Assembly (NCBI GenBank): GCA_937988775.1 | Contig: CALKHP010000011.1 | Coordinates: forward strand, 1 to 29,974 | Length of the DNA stretch: 29,974 bases | Direction of reading: 5' to 3' | Source of the DNA: an uncultured Alphaproteobacteria bacterium | GTDB taxonomy: Bacteria; Pseudomonadota; Alphaproteobacteria; Rhizobiales; Beijerinckiaceae | In this document: positions 22,688-29,974 of the stretch, in pieces | Position numbering within the stretch: position 1 is the stretch's first letter | How the letters are laid out: each line of letters starts with the position of its first letter | Notes under the pieces: model-generated | Databases searched by the model: none | What the model saw: only the letters and a program-made list of their open reading frames with translations | Told to the model about the DNA's origin: nothing | Made by a program: the position numbers and the translations under genes

Positions 22688-25417
22688 TTACGCCGCCGCG
22701 CCGCCGCCGGAGGTGTCGTGGCTGCGCGCGGCCGCCGGCGTTGCCTCATGCGCGGCGAACTGGCTGCGCGGCTGCAACAGCAGCGCGACCAGCGCGGTCC
22801 AGCCGGTCTGGTGCGAGGCGCCGAGGCCCTTGCCGGTATCGCCGTGGAAATATTCCGGGAAGATCAGCAGGTCCTGGAAGAACGGGTCATCCTGCTGCAA
22901 TGCGCTGTCGCCGAAGAGCGGGCGCCGGCCATCGCCATCCTTGAGGAACAGGCCGGCGAGCCGCTGCGACAGCCGCAGCGCGATATCCTTCAGGCGCATG
23001 AATTCGCCGGAGCCGGTTGGATATTCGACACGGTAGGCCGGGCCGTAGAAGGCGTCGAACTTGAACAGCGCGTCGATCAACAAATAGTTGATCGGCATCC
23101 AGACCGGGCCACGCCAGTTGGAGTTGCCGCCGTAGAGGCGCGTCGTGCTGTTGCCGGGCGTGTAGCCGATCGTCAGCGTCTTGCCGTCCTGCTCGACGGT
23201 GAACGGGTGCTCGCGATGCTCCTTCGAGATCGAGCGGATGCCATGGTCGGACAGGAAGGCGCTCTCGTCCAGCATGCGCCGCAGCACGCGGTTCATGCGG
23301 TTGCGCCGCATCAGCGACAGCATGCGCAGCTCGAACTTGTTCTTCTCGCCCCAATGCGAGACGAGCAGCGACAGGTCGGCGCGATGCTTCAGGAACCATT
23401 CCAGGCGCGCGGTGAAATCCGGCAGGCCGGTGAGGAAATCCTGGTGCAGTACCTCGACCGCCAGCAACGGGATCAGCCCGACGAGCGAGCGCACGCGCAC
23501 CGGCTGGCTGCTCCCGTCGGCGTTGTGCAGCACGTCATAATAGAAGCCGTCCTCGTCGTCCCACAGCCCGGTATCGGCATGGTCGCGGGTGCCGTGCATG
23601 GCGTGGGCGATATAAAGAAAATGCTCGAAGAACTTGGTGGCGAGGTCCTCGTAGACATGGTCGGCGAGCGCCAGTTCGAGCGCGATGCGCATCAGGTTGA
23701 GCGAGAACGTCGCCATCCAGGCGGTGCCGTCGGACTGGTCGAGCCGGCGCCCGTCGCTCATCGTGGCGCTGCGGTCGAACAGGGCGATGTTGTCGAGGCC
23801 GAGAAAGCCGCCCTGGAAGATGTTGCGGCCGAGCGCATCCTCGCGATTGACCCACCAGGTGAAGTTCAGCATCAGCTTGTGGAACATGCGCTCCAGGAAA
23901 GCGGTGTCGCCGACGCCGGAGCGGCGCCGGTCGATCTCGTAAATCTGCATGGCGGCCCAGGCATGGACCGGCGGATTGACGGCGTCGAAATCCCATTCGT
24001 AAGCCGGAAGTTGCCCGCTCGGATGCTGGGAGCGCGCCTGTGTCAGCAGCACGAGCTGCGCCTTGGCGAAGGCCGGGTCGATCAGCGCCAGGCTGACGCT
24101 GTGGAAGGCGAGGTCCCAGGCCGCGAACCAGGGATATTCCCAGTCATCCGGCATCGAGATCACGTCGGCGAGCGTGAGCTGCTGCCAATCGTTGTTGCGG
24201 CCGTGCCAGCGCGCCTCGGGCGGCACGGGCTGGCCCGGATCGCCCTTCAACCATTGCCGCACGTCGTAGCCGTAATATTGCTTGCACCATAACAGGCCGG
24301 CCAAGGCCTGGCGCTGCACGAGCCGGGCATCGGCCTCGGCGATGTCGTCCTGCAGCGCCGCGTAGAAGGCGTCCGCCTCGGCCCGCCGCGTCGCGACGAT
24401 ACGGTCGAAAGCGGCATCATTCCCGGCCGCCTCGCCGGCCGAGAGCCGCACGCGCACGCAGGCCGAGCCGCCTGCCGCGATCTCGAACGGATAATGCGCC
24501 GCCATCTTGGTGCCGGTGCCGGCCGGATTGACGGCGCCGGCTTCGCCCGAAACCAGCCAGTCGTTGATGCCATCCTTGCAGTAGCCGTTATTTTCCAGGC
24601 CATAGAGGCGGCGCCGGTTGGTCTCGTTGTCGCAAAACAGCAATCGGGCGGCGCCGGCACAGTGCAGCACCAAGGCTGGAACGCCCTCGCAATCGACCGC
24701 GACCCATTCGCCGCCCTCGGCGGCAAGCTGCGGTTTGCCGGCGTCCGCTTGCCACGACCAGGTATTGCGCGCCCAGAGCTGCGGCAGGATATGCAGCACC
24801 GCCGCATCCGGCCCACGATTATGCGCGGTGATCCGCATCAGGATGTCGTCAGGCCCGGCCTTGGCATATTCGATCTCGATATCGAAATAGCGGCGCGCGT
24901 CGAAAATGCCGGTCTCGATCAGCTCGTATTCGGGGTCCTCGAGGCCTCGCTCGCCATTGACGCGCAGCAGTTCCTCATAGGGAAACGGGCTTTGCGGATA
25001 TTTGTACAGCATGCGCATGTAGGAATGCGTCGGCGTACCGTCGAGATAGTAATAGAGTTCCTTGACGTCCTCGCCGTGGTTGCCCTCGGCATTGCTGAGC
25101 CCGAACAGGCGCTCCTTCAGGATCGCGTCCTTGCCGTTCCAGAAGGCCGGCGCCAGGCACAGGCGCTGCTGGTCGTCGCTGAAGCCGCCAATGGCATCCT
25201 CGCCCCAGCGATAGGCCCGGCTGCGCGCGTGCTCATGCGAAAGATACGACCAGGCGGCGCCGTCGGCGCTGTAATCCTCGCGCACGGTGCCCCATTGCCT
25301 GGCGCTGACATAGGGGCCCCAGCGCCGCCAGCCGGCCGTGTTGGCTTCCGCCAGGCGGCACGCCTCCGCGGTGTGCGAGACGTCGACATGCGGCGCGTTG
25401 GGCGTTTCGATCTTCAT
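22688..25417 (-). CDS. Glucosidase of glycoside hydrolase family 63 / MGH1-like
   Basis: This 909-residue protein is typical in length for bacterial GH63-type glucosidases. The N-terminal part (about 1-350) is a beta-rich domain including WGPYVSARQWGTVREDYS and GFSDDQQRLCLA. The C-terminal (alpha/alpha)6 barrel follows, with WEYPWFAAWDLAFHSV (Asp435 likely the general acid region), GFLGLDNIALFDRS, SDHGIRSISKEH and YGGNSNWRGPVWMPINYLL. Relatives hydrolyse alpha-glucosides, mannosylglycerate or glucosylglycerate; which one cannot be told here. No signal peptide is seen, so it is cytoplasmic and might turn over a compatible solute or storage glucan. GGGGAG lies eight bases before ATG 25417. A weak five-pair hairpin overlaps its stop codon (22676-22689). 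Confidence 0.85.
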   Translation of the reverse strand: MKIETPNAPHVDVSHTAEACRLAEANTAGWRRWGPYVSARQWGTVREDYSADGAAWSYLSHEHARSRAYRWGEDAIGGFSDDQQRLCLAPAFWNGKDAILKERLFGLSNAEGNHGEDVKELYYYLDGTPTHSYMRMLYKYPQSPFPYEELLRVNGERGLEDPEYELIETGIFDARRYFDIEIEYAKAGPDDILMRITAHNRGPDAAVLHILPQLWARNTWSWQADAGKPQLAAEGGEWVAVDCEGVPALVLHCAGAARLLFCDNETNRRRLYGLENNGYCKDGINDWLVSGEAGAVNPAGTGTKMAAHYPFEIAAGGSACVRVRLSAGEAAGNDAAFDRIVATRRAEADAFYAALQDDIAEADARLVQRQALAGLLWCKQYYGYDVRQWLKGDPGQPVPPEARWHGRNNDWQQLTLADVISMPDDWEYPWFAAWDLAFHSVSLALIDPAFAKAQLVLLTQARSQHPSGQLPAYEWDFDAVNPPVHAWAAMQIYEIDRRRSGVGDTAFLERMFHKLMLNFTWWVNREDALGRNIFQGGFLGLDNIALFDRSATMSDGRRLDQSDGTAWMATFSLNLMRIALELALADHVYEDLATKFFEHFLYIAHAMHGTRDHADTGLWDDEDGFYYDVLHNADGSSQPVRVRSLVGLIPLLAVEVLHQDFLTGLPDFTARLEWFLKHRADLSLLVSHWGEKNKFELRMLSLMRRNRMNRVLRRMLDESAFLSDHGIRSISKEHREHPFTVEQDGKTLTIGYTPGNSTTRLYGGNSNWRGPVWMPINYLLIDALFKFDAFYGPAYRVEYPTGSGEFMRLKDIALRLSQRLAGLFLKDGDGRRPLFGDSALQQDDPFFQDLLIFPEYFHGDTGKGLGASHQTGWTALVALLLQPRSQFAAHEATPAAARSHDTSGGGAAA

Positions 25418-25490
25418 GAGGCGCGCTCCCCTTTATCCGCCCACCGGGCGTTCAGGATAACGCGCCGCCAGCCGTTGCGTCACGGCCATG

Positions 25491-25511
25491 CGCGCCCGTG
25501 TCGCGGGCGCG
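25491..25511. other. Perfect GC hairpin between livF and the GH63 gene
   Basis: CGCGCCCG (25491-25498) pairs with CGGGCGCG (25504-25511) around TGTCG. It lies 24 bases beyond the livF stop on the minus strand and may end or stabilise the liv transcript, but no T tract follows. It could equally lie in the GH63 leader. Confidence 0.4.
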
Positions 25512-25534
25512 GCCGGCAGTGGCCAAGAAAAGCG

Positions 25535-26233
25535 TCAGACGCCGAGATAGCGCTGCAGGATTTCGGGTTGCGCCTTGAGCTCGCTGGCCGGGGCTTCATG
25601 CACGACATGGCCATTGTTGATGATATAGACGCGATGGGCCAGCGCCAGCGTCGCCGCGAGGTTCTGCTCGACCAGCACGATGGTCTGCCCCGCCGCTGCC
25701 AGTTCGCGGCACGCCAGCATTAGGTCGCGCACGATGACCGGCGCCAGCCCCTCGAACGGCTCGTCGAGCAGCACGATCTTCGGGTCGCGGATCAGCGCGC
25801 GGCCGATGGCCAGCATCTGCTGTTCGCCGCCCGAAAGATCGGTGCCGCGACTGCCGCGCCGATCCTTGAGCCGGGGAAACATCTCGTAGATGCGATCGAT
25901 CGGCCATTTATTGTCGGCACTCAGGCCGGCGAGGACTAGGTTCTCCTCGACGTTGAGGCTGCCGAAAATCCGGCGCTCCTCATGCACGAGCTGCATGCCG
26001 GCCTGGGCGATGGCATGGCTCTTCCGGCCGGCGAGGTTTTGCCCCTCGAGCTTGACCATGCCGCTACGCGGCGTGACCACGCCCATCAGGCTCTTGAGCG
26101 TGGTGCTCTTGCCGGCGCCGTTACGGCCGATCAGCGCCACGACCTCATGCTGCTCGACGCGCAGCGAGACGTCGAACAGGATATGGGAATCGCCATAATA
26201 GCTGTTCAGGTTCTCGACTTCGAGCAGGCTCAT
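25535..26233 (-). CDS. livF: Branched-chain amino-acid-type ABC importer ATPase LivF
   Basis: This 232-residue ATPase has Walker A GRNGAGKST (36-44), Q loop VHEERRIFGSLNVEENL, signature LSGGEQQML and Walker B IVLLDEPFEGLAP, the pattern of LivF. ATG 26233 overlaps the end of the livM-livG fusion gene as ATGA, which fixes the start; the longer frame upstream is an Arg-rich shadow of the fusion. It pairs with the ATPase half of the fusion to power a Liv-type importer for amino acids, amides or related carboxylates. Confidence 0.93.
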   Translation of the reverse strand: MSLLEVENLNSYYGDSHILFDVSLRVEQHEVVALIGRNGAGKSTTLKSLMGVVTPRSGMVKLEGQNLAGRKSHAIAQAGMQLVHEERRIFGSLNVEENLVLAGLSADNKWPIDRIYEMFPRLKDRRGSRGTDLSGGEQQMLAIGRALIRDPKIVLLDEPFEGLAPVIVRDLMLACRELAAAGQTIVLVEQNLAATLALAHRVYIINNGHVVHEAPASELKAQPEILQRYLGV

Positions 26234-28083
26234 GCCGCCACCTCGTCCATGCCGCCGAGATAGGCTTCCTGCACGGCCGGGTTGGCCTTGATCTCTTCCG
26301 GCGTCCCTTCGACGAGCACGCGGCCCTCCTGCAGCACGGTGATGCGCTCGGCCAGTTCGAACAGCGCGTCCATGTCGTGATCGATGACGATCATGGTGCG
26401 GCCATGGGCGATCGATTTCAGCAGCTTGACGGTTTCGACGCGCTCCTGCGGGCTCATGCCGGCAAGCGGCTCGTCGAGCAGCAGCAGGCTCGGTGAGTTG
26501 GCGAGCGCCAGGCCGATCTCGAGCCGGCGCTTCTCGCCATAGGCCAGTTCGGACACCGGCACATCGGCGCGGCCGGCGAGATTGACCATCGCCAGCGTGC
26601 GCTCGACCTGCTCGGTCATGCCGGGCACGCGGTCGATCTTGCGGAACAGGTCGAGGCGGAACTTGCCGCGCAATTCGGCCAGCACGGCGATGATGACGTT
26701 CTCGCGCACGGTCAGGCGCGAGAACAGCTGGTTGACCTGGTAGCTCTTGGTCAGGCCGAGCTGGCACACGTCGGTGACGTTGCGCCCGGTAATATCGCTG
26801 CCCTCGAACACGATCTTGCCGGCGCTGGGAGGAACCTCGCAGGTCAGCATCTTGAAGAAGGTCGACTTGCCGGCGCCGTTCGGGCCGATGACGCCGCGCA
26901 ACTCGCCGTGCTGCACCACGAAGTCGATATCGCTGTTGGCGACGATGCCGCCATAGCGCTTGGTCAGGCCGCTTGCCTGCAGGATGGGGCCGTCATGATG
27001 CGCCGGCACGCCTCTTTGCGCCGGCATCGCCAGGTTGTCCGCCGCGGTCGGCACCGAGGCGCTGACCGGCAGCGGCACGCCTTCGCGCAATTTCGCTTCC
27101 GTAGCGGCGCGCCGGCCGCTCAGCCAGCCATAGAGATCCTGCAAGCCGCCGACGATGCCACGGCGCAGGAAGCACACCAGCAGCACGAAGATCACGCCGA
27201 GCACAAGCTTCCACGCCGCGCCGAGCCCGAGCGCCGCTTGCAGGAAGTCCTGCAGGAACAGCCAGATCGAGGCGCCGACCAGCGGGCCGAACAAGGTGCC
27301 CGTGCCGCCGATCGCCGTCATCATGATGAGATCGGCCGAGGTCTGGAACATGAAGGCATCGGGTGGCATGAAGGCCTGCATCACGCCGAGCAGGCCGCCG
27401 GCGAAACCGGCATAGGCGGCGGCGATGACGAAGGCGGTCAGCTTGTAGCTGTGGATGTTGTGGCCGACCGCGGCGGCGCGCAGCGGGTTGTCGCGGATGG
27501 CGCGGAACACGGCGCCGACCGGCGAGCGCATGATGCGCAGGCCGATGACGATGCCGATGAAATACCAGAACGCCAGGAAACCGTAGAGCGACCAGCCACT
27601 GGTGAAGGTCACCTTGGTGAAGCCGAGATCGAATGACGGGCTCGGCACGCCGGGCAGGCCGTTCTCGCCGCCGGTCCAATGCGCGAGCGGATTGAACTCG
27701 ACGAAATAGAACACCTCGGCGATCGCCACGGTGATCATGGCGAAATAGATGCCGGTGCGGCGCAAGGCGATCAGCCCGACGAGATAGCCGACCACCGCTG
27801 CGGCGACCATGCCGATGAACAGCGCCGTGACGACATGCGGGAAGCCGGTCCGGGTCAGCAGGTAAGCCGCGACGAAGCCGCCCGTGCCGTACAGCGCCGA
27901 CTGGCCGAAGGACAGCAGCCCGGTGAAGCCGAACAGGATGTCGAAGCCGAGGCCGAACAGGCCCCAGACCAGGATGCGGTTGACCGTGTTCGGCGCGAAG
28001 CCGAGATACGGCAGGATGAACGGCGCGAGAATCAGCCCGATCGCCGTCAGCGTCTCGATGAGATAGGGGCGTTGATTGATCAT
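26230..28083 (-). CDS. Fused LivM permease - LivG ATPase
   Basis: One 617-residue chain joins two usually separate subunits. Residues 1-310 are a LivM-type permease with about eight to ten helices and the motifs FDILFGFTGLLSFGQSALYG, AIRDNPLRAAAVGHNIHSYKL and AIGGTGTLFGPLVGA. Residues 311-365 are a soluble linker rich in Ala and Pro. From about 366 on is a LivG ATPase with Walker A GPNGAGKST (400-408), signature LAYGEKRRLEIG, Walker B LLLLDEPLAGMSP and the LivG-specific C-terminus. ATG 28083 is chosen over TTG 28119, which would overlap livH. The gap to livH is 13 bases. Such fusions occur in several alpha- and betaproteobacteria. The ligand depends on the binding protein and is not known. 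Confidence 0.93.
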   Translation of the reverse strand: MINQRPYLIETLTAIGLILAPFILPYLGFAPNTVNRILVWGLFGLGFDILFGFTGLLSFGQSALYGTGGFVAAYLLTRTGFPHVVTALFIGMVAAAVVGYLVGLIALRRTGIYFAMITVAIAEVFYFVEFNPLAHWTGGENGLPGVPSPSFDLGFTKVTFTSGWSLYGFLAFWYFIGIVIGLRIMRSPVGAVFRAIRDNPLRAAAVGHNIHSYKLTAFVIAAAYAGFAGGLLGVMQAFMPPDAFMFQTSADLIMMTAIGGTGTLFGPLVGASIWLFLQDFLQAALGLGAAWKLVLGVIFVLLVCFLRRGIVGGLQDLYGWLSGRRAATEAKLREGVPLPVSASVPTAADNLAMPAQRGVPAHHDGPILQASGLTKRYGGIVANSDIDFVVQHGELRGVIGPNGAGKSTFFKMLTCEVPPSAGKIVFEGSDITGRNVTDVCQLGLTKSYQVNQLFSRLTVRENVIIAVLAELRGKFRLDLFRKIDRVPGMTEQVERTLAMVNLAGRADVPVSELAYGEKRRLEIGLALANSPSLLLLDEPLAGMSPQERVETVKLLKSIAHGRTMIVIDHDMDALFELAERITVLQEGRVLVEGTPEEIKANPAVQEAYLGGMDEVAA

Positions 28084-28096
28084 GACGTGGCCGTTT

Positions 28097-28972
28097 CTAT
28101 GCGCGGCCTTGCGCGCCAAGCAGCCCGTGCGGCCGCAGCACCAGCACCAGGGTCATGGCCGCGAACAGCATGACATAGGCATAGCCGGGGTTGATCATTG
28201 AGGTGATGGAGATGATCTCGCCGGCAATCAGCCCGCCGAGGATAGCGCCGGGGAACGAGCCGACGCCGCCGATCACCACCACCACGAAGGTCTGCACCAG
28301 GATCGCCTCGCCCATGTCGGGCGTCAGCGATACCACCGGGGCGTTGACGATACCGGCAAAGCCGGCCGCCATGGCGCCGATGCCGAACACCACCATGAAC
28401 ACGCGGTAGACGTTGATGCCGAGCGAATCGACCATCACCGCATCCTCGATGCCGGCACGCACGATCATGCCGAGCCGGGTGCGGTACAAGATGACGAACA
28501 AGACGAGCAGCGCCACCGCGATGATGCCGACCAGCGCCAGGCGATAGGTCGGATAGAACATGAAGCCGAGCGAGGTGATGCCCGTGAACATCGCCGGCGC
28601 CGGCACGGTCAGCGACAGGCTGCCGAAGAAGAAACGGATCGCCTCGACCATGACGATGCCGATGCCGAACGTCACCAGGAGCTGGTCCTCGTCCGGCCGG
28701 CCGTAGAAATGCCGGATGATGATGCGCTCCATAGCGATGCCGGCCACCATGACGAACACGGAGCCGGCAATCACCGCGAGAATGAAGCTGTCGGTGTAGC
28801 TATAGGCGACATAGCCGGCATAGCCGCCGAGCATGAACATGGCGCCGTGCGCGAGGTTGAGAACGCCGAGCGTGCCGTAAATGATCGTCAGACCGGAGGA
28901 GATCAGCGCCAGAAGGGCGCCGAGCACCAGCCCGTTGAACATTTGCGAAACAAGATTGGCCCAGTTGATCAC
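28097..28972 (-). CDS. livH: Branched-chain amino-acid-type ABC importer permease LivH
   Basis: The 291-residue inner-membrane permease starts MINWANLVSQMFNGLVLGALLALISSG. It has the LivH motifs TIIYGTLGVLNLAHGAMFMLGGY, DEDQLLVTFGIGIVMVEAIR and VVVIGGVGSFPGAILGGLIAGE, and ends in the short RPHGLLGAQGRA. About eight helices are predicted. It forms the membrane channel with the LivM half of the fusion. It follows the binding-protein gene after 39 bases on the same strand. Confidence 0.94.
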   Translation of the reverse strand: MINWANLVSQMFNGLVLGALLALISSGLTIIYGTLGVLNLAHGAMFMLGGYAGYVAYSYTDSFILAVIAGSVFVMVAGIAMERIIIRHFYGRPDEDQLLVTFGIGIVMVEAIRFFFGSLSLTVPAPAMFTGITSLGFMFYPTYRLALVGIIAVALLVLFVILYRTRLGMIVRAGIEDAVMVDSLGINVYRVFMVVFGIGAMAAGFAGIVNAPVVSLTPDMGEAILVQTFVVVVIGGVGSFPGAILGGLIAGEIISITSMINPGYAYVMLFAAMTLVLVLRPHGLLGAQGRA

Positions 28973-29011
28973 GATTGACCTCGCGCACGGAAAGACATTG
29001 TCGGAACAGGA

Positions 29012-29974
29012 TCAGGTATAGTCGCCGAGCTTGCAGCCGAACGCGTCCGGTTTCTGCATCAACCCGTCGCCGGGGACGATTTCGACGATGTCGTACCAGT
29101 CTTCCTTGTTCTTCATGTCCTTCTTGAGCTTACCCTTGACGATGATCACCGGGCGCACGCACTGGTGATCCTCGGGGCGGTAGTGAACCTCGCCCATCAG
29201 CGAGGGGATCTTCTCGCCCTTTTCCCAGGTCTTGATGATCGCCGGCGGATAGTAGCTGCCGGTCTCCTCGACCATGCGCGCCCAATCGACGATGGCCGCA
29301 TAGGCGTTCTCGGCGCCCCATTCCGGCTTGTAGCCGTATTTCTTCTCGAACGCCTCGTTGAACATCTTGGCGAGCGGGTACTTGTCCTCGATCGTCCACC
29401 AGTATTCGGTGGCGGCGTAGACGCCCTCCATCAGGCCGCCGGTCTCACGCGCCAGGAACGGGATCTGGTAGGGCACGACCAGCTTCATCTTGTCGAAGAT
29501 GCCGAACTGCTTGGCCTGCTGGATCGACAGCACGGCGTCATGGCCCCAGTTGACGTTGATCAGGATATCGGCGCCGGAATTGGCGACGTTGAGCAGGTAG
29601 GACGAATAATCCGGCGCACCCAGCGGCGAGACCTGGTTGGTCACGGTTTTCCAGCCCGCGGCCGCCGTCATGTCCTGCATCGACTTGGTGACGGTGTGGC
29701 CGTAGGTATAATCCGGCGTCATGTAGGCGACTTTTTTGTCCTTGCCGAACTCCTTGATCAGCACCGGCGCAATCGCCGCCGCCGCCGTCTGGCCGAAGAA
29801 GCACTGGCGGAAGCCGTAGCGCACGCAGTCCTTGCCGGTGGTGTCGTTGGAACCGGAGATCTGCGAGATGTAGAGAACCTTCTCGCGCTGGGCGAGCTTG
29901 TTGAGCGCCACCGCGACGGCCGACGAGGTCGAGCCGGTCATCAGCACCACCTTGTTCTCGGTGATGAAGCGCTG
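29012..29974 (-). CDS. Liv-type substrate-binding protein, 5' end beyond the right edge
   Basis: This is a periplasmic binding protein of type 1 fold (LivJ/AmiC-like). The frame is open to the last base, so the N-terminus and signal peptide lie outside; 320 residues are visible. Seen are MTGSTSSAVAVALNKLAQREKV, AAAAIAPVLIKEFGKDKKVAYMTPDYTYGHT, WGAENAYAAIVDW and a C-terminus with CVRPVIIVKGK and FGCKLGDYT. Three or four cysteines could pair in the periplasm. The HYRPEDHQCVRP segment is common in family members assigned to amides, aromatic acids or amino acids, so branched-chain amino-acid specificity should not be assumed. It is the first gene of the liv operon visible here. Confidence 0.9.
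   Translation of the reverse strand, partial: QRFITENKVVLMTGSTSSAVAVALNKLAQREKVLYISQISGSNDTTGKDCVRYGFRQCFFGQTAAAAIAPVLIKEFGKDKKVAYMTPDYTYGHTVTKSMQDMTAAAGWKTVTNQVSPLGAPDYSSYLLNVANSGADILINVNWGHDAVLSIQQAKQFGIFDKMKLVVPYQIPFLARETGGLMEGVYAATEYWWTIEDKYPLAKMFNEAFEKKYGYKPEWGAENAYAAIVDWARMVEETGSYYPPAIIKTWEKGEKIPSLMGEVHYRPEDHQCVRPVIIVKGKLKKDMKNKEDWYDIVEIVPGDGLMQKPDAFGCKLGDYT

Noticed and set aside
22661..24292. A 543-codon open frame antisense to the GH63 gene
   Set aside because: No recognisable domain and composition of a reverse-frame shadow.
26234..26767. N-terminal extension of the livF frame as a fusion
   Set aside because: It overlaps the ATPase half of the livM-livG gene out of frame, is Arg-rich, and the ATGA overlap fixes livF at 26233.

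Overview
The window is very GC-rich, densely coded DNA from a Gram-negative bacterium, most likely an alphaproteobacterium of the Hyphomicrobiales (rhizobial) type. The evidence is the mix of Tad-type pilin genes, liv and dpp family ABC transporters, TTAA-N7-TTAA-like motifs in the one AT-rich intergenic region, and GTCATGG...CCATCC intergenic palindromes of a kind common in that group. The genus cannot be fixed from the sequence alone. No RNA gene, CRISPR array, insertion sequence or prophage was seen, and no gene-free stretch exceeds 300 bases.

Layout from left to right: (1) minus strand, tadE - tadG - anmK: two Tad-pilus-type membrane proteins and anhydro-N-acetylmuramic acid kinase for cell-wall recycling. 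(2) An AT-rich divergent intergenic region at 3488-3730, then rpfF (+), a synthase of diffusible signal factor (DSF, a cis-2-unsaturated fatty acid). Converging on it on the minus strand are a REC-PAS-GGDEF-EAL protein and an RpfC-like hybrid sensor kinase. (3) Minus strand sbp-cysT-cysW-cysA, a complete sulfate/thiosulfate importer. (4) Plus strand, an FAD amine/D-amino-acid-type oxidoreductase, a short-chain dehydrogenase and a complete oligopeptide-type ABC importer (binding protein, two permeases, one fused double ATPase). (5) Convergent boundary with two palindromic repeat elements. (6) Minus strand aldehyde dehydrogenase resembling alpha-ketoglutarate-semialdehyde dehydrogenase, then a GH63-type glucosidase. 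(7) Minus strand branched-chain amino-acid-type (Liv) importer: binding protein (cut by the right edge), livH, a livM-livG fusion and livF.

The most interesting part is the DSF locus at 3488-9646. It looks like a full signal-synthesis, perception and response module with the gene order of the Xanthomonas rpf cluster (rpfF convergent with an rpfC operon). The response protein is not the usual RpfG (REC-HD-GYP) but a REC-PAS-GGDEF-EAL protein. It joins the receiver input of RpfG to the PAS-GGDEF-EAL architecture of the RpfR receptors of Burkholderia and Cronobacter. The sensor keeps a DSEH sequence just before its first membrane helix, matching the region reported to bind DSF in Xanthomonas RpfC. 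rpfF shares its upstream region with the pilus-type tadE/tadG pair, so surface attachment and quorum sensing may be controlled together.

The rest is mostly nutrient uptake with tight operon spacing (ATGA overlaps, 3-13 base gaps). It has some post-transcriptional structures of interest: a hairpin that covers the ribosome binding site of the peptide-binding protein gene, and a strong GCGA-tetraloop hairpin between that gene and its permeases.
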